This document shows positions 63,121 to 64,000 of a stretch of DNA of 64,000 nucleotides, piece after piece. The notes under the pieces were generated by a model that saw only the letters and a list, made by a program, of their open reading frames with translations, was not told the DNA's origin and ran no database searches. Numbering within the stretch: the first letter of the stretch is position 1; each line of letters starts with the position of its first letter. The DNA lies in contig JAJOZX010000925.1 in NCBI GenBank assembly GCA_023014485.1, positions 961,501 through 1,025,500 of the forward strand. The letters run 5' to 3'. The position numbers and the translations under genes were made by a program. This stretch comes from Bathynomus jamesi. Lineage: Eukaryota; Arthropoda; Malacostraca; Isopoda; Cirolanidae.

Positions 63121-64000
63121 TCAATTATTCAAAATCTGGTTCCTCTGGGAACAATTCTCTCTCACCCCAAAAGAGATCACTGCTCTCTTGGACTTTAATC
63201 TTAAGAGTCTAATTGAAGCCTTGGTTTCACTACCCACTGGCCCCATCAGCCTCCGCCAACAACCTGTATTTCTTGAAGGATGTCCTCGCCAACAATCAAT
63301 CATACAGGCATCTCAAAGGCAGCCTCAGAAGCATTCCAGCAACACTTCTGGTATCTCTTCTAAACTGTGCAGTTCCCCTGAACATCAAGAGGGCCATGGT
63401 CGAAGCGCTGGAGAGTCTCCTGTGGATTCTCAGTCCTGATCCTATTGGGTAGGTACCCAATAGGATCAGGATTGAGAATCTGCAAGAGAAGGAACTAAAC
63501 TATTTCGTAACGTCGCACTACAAGAACCCTTCGATGTTCTGAGTGCGGATAGCGAACTCTTGAATGAGGATTCGGACGAGTGGGAAAGTCATCCAGGTTT
63601 CCGGATGGGGCAGTCCACAATCAAGATTCTGAGGGAGTAGAATGAGGAGTGGCCCTGATTCAAGACTTGGGGCTCCCATATCACACATTCTGAAGAATAA
63701 ATGCAATATCTGTTCCAAGTTGTCTGCGACCACAAGCCATAACTCCCAGACTATGAGAAATTAATCATACTCTCGCATGCTAGGCTACAATTACTGGTTG
63801 AGAGGGCCCACACCAAAAGGTGAGGGGGACCTGGAATCCTGCGAGAAATGTCTCCTACTACTCTGATATGCGTGTAGGTTGGTTGAAAGGGTTGTTTAAA
63901 CTCCTCCCCAACATCTAAGGTCATATGACGGAGGGAGCCTACAGTTTTACATGGGATCCAAACATGGGTCACTAACATAATCTGGAAGGAGAGCCTCAGT
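63121..64000. other. Mixed-composition stretch, no firm gene
   Basis: Two overlapping plus-strand frames (63188-63452) could be one frameshifted protein (LKSLIEALVSLPTGPI then ANNLYFLKDVLANNQSYRHL), but I do not recognise it. Minus-strand frames at 63518-63978 have no motif. Confidence 0.35.
63425..63480. repeat. Short palindrome with 27-bp arms
   Basis: 63425-63451 pairs with 63454-63480 with one mismatch and a 2-bp loop. It could be the head-to-head join of an inversion, or a cloning/assembly fold. Confidence 0.85.

Noticed and set aside
63188..63452. Two overlapping plus frames that could be one protein
   Set aside because: No recognised motif, needs a frameshift, and lies beside a possible artefactual palindrome.
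61326..64000. CRIB-domain exon of the kinase
   Set aside because: No ISxPxxFxHxxH-type segment seen on the minus strand; it is probably beyond the window.

Overview
The window is eukaryotic. It has spliced exons with GT/AG borders, long (TA)n, (CT)n and (CA)n microsatellites, tRNA-derived fragments and many nested transposons. The mix of element families (mariner/Tc1, hAT miniatures, CR1-like and I-clade retrotransposons, a Polinton/Maverick, two arthropod-type uncharacterised transposon proteins) and a group II PAK kinase of mbt/PAK4 type suggest an arthropod, perhaps a crustacean or chelicerate. The sequence alone does not name the species.

Layout. 1-13.8 kb is a repeat landscape: a palindrome with 1-kb arms, a tandem duplication, retrotransposon 3' ends, hAT miniatures (one with a perfect 8-bp target duplication) and two tRNA-like segments. 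13.86-27.77 kb is a mariner split by a 12.5-kb Polinton (14878-27388). The Polinton has 6-bp target duplications (CAAACT) and 5'-AGT...ACT-3' ends. It carries protein-primed DNA polymerase B, a packaging-type ATPase and a small basic core-like protein, but I see no integrase, protease or capsid gene. Its inverted repeats are about 3.9 kb and each holds the same three genes plus the 3' end of the polymerase gene, so the right half looks replaced by an inverted copy of the left end. 28-38.2 kb holds a CR1-like element, a deleted mariner, the 5' half of an I-clade element, and a mariner interrupted by an I-clade 3' end.

From 42.0 to 61.3 kb on the minus strand lie eight exons of a group II p21-activated kinase, all joined at phase 0. 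They encode a Pro/Gln/His-rich linker and a complete kinase domain; the N-terminal CRIB part is not in the window. The 13.8-kb intron inside the kinase domain holds a 6.4-kb I-clade retrotransposon with a 12-bp target duplication and a 5.1-kb DDE-like transposon with 450-bp inverted repeats that itself contains a Tc1 element. Other introns hold a mariner and another I-clade 3' end.

61.8-64 kb starts with a likely DNA-transposon end and contains part of an uncharacterised arthropod repeat protein. Apart from the kinase, every recognisable coding sequence is transposon- or virus-derived. Many breaks are single-base changes in homopolymers, so some pseudogenes may be assembly error rather than true decay.
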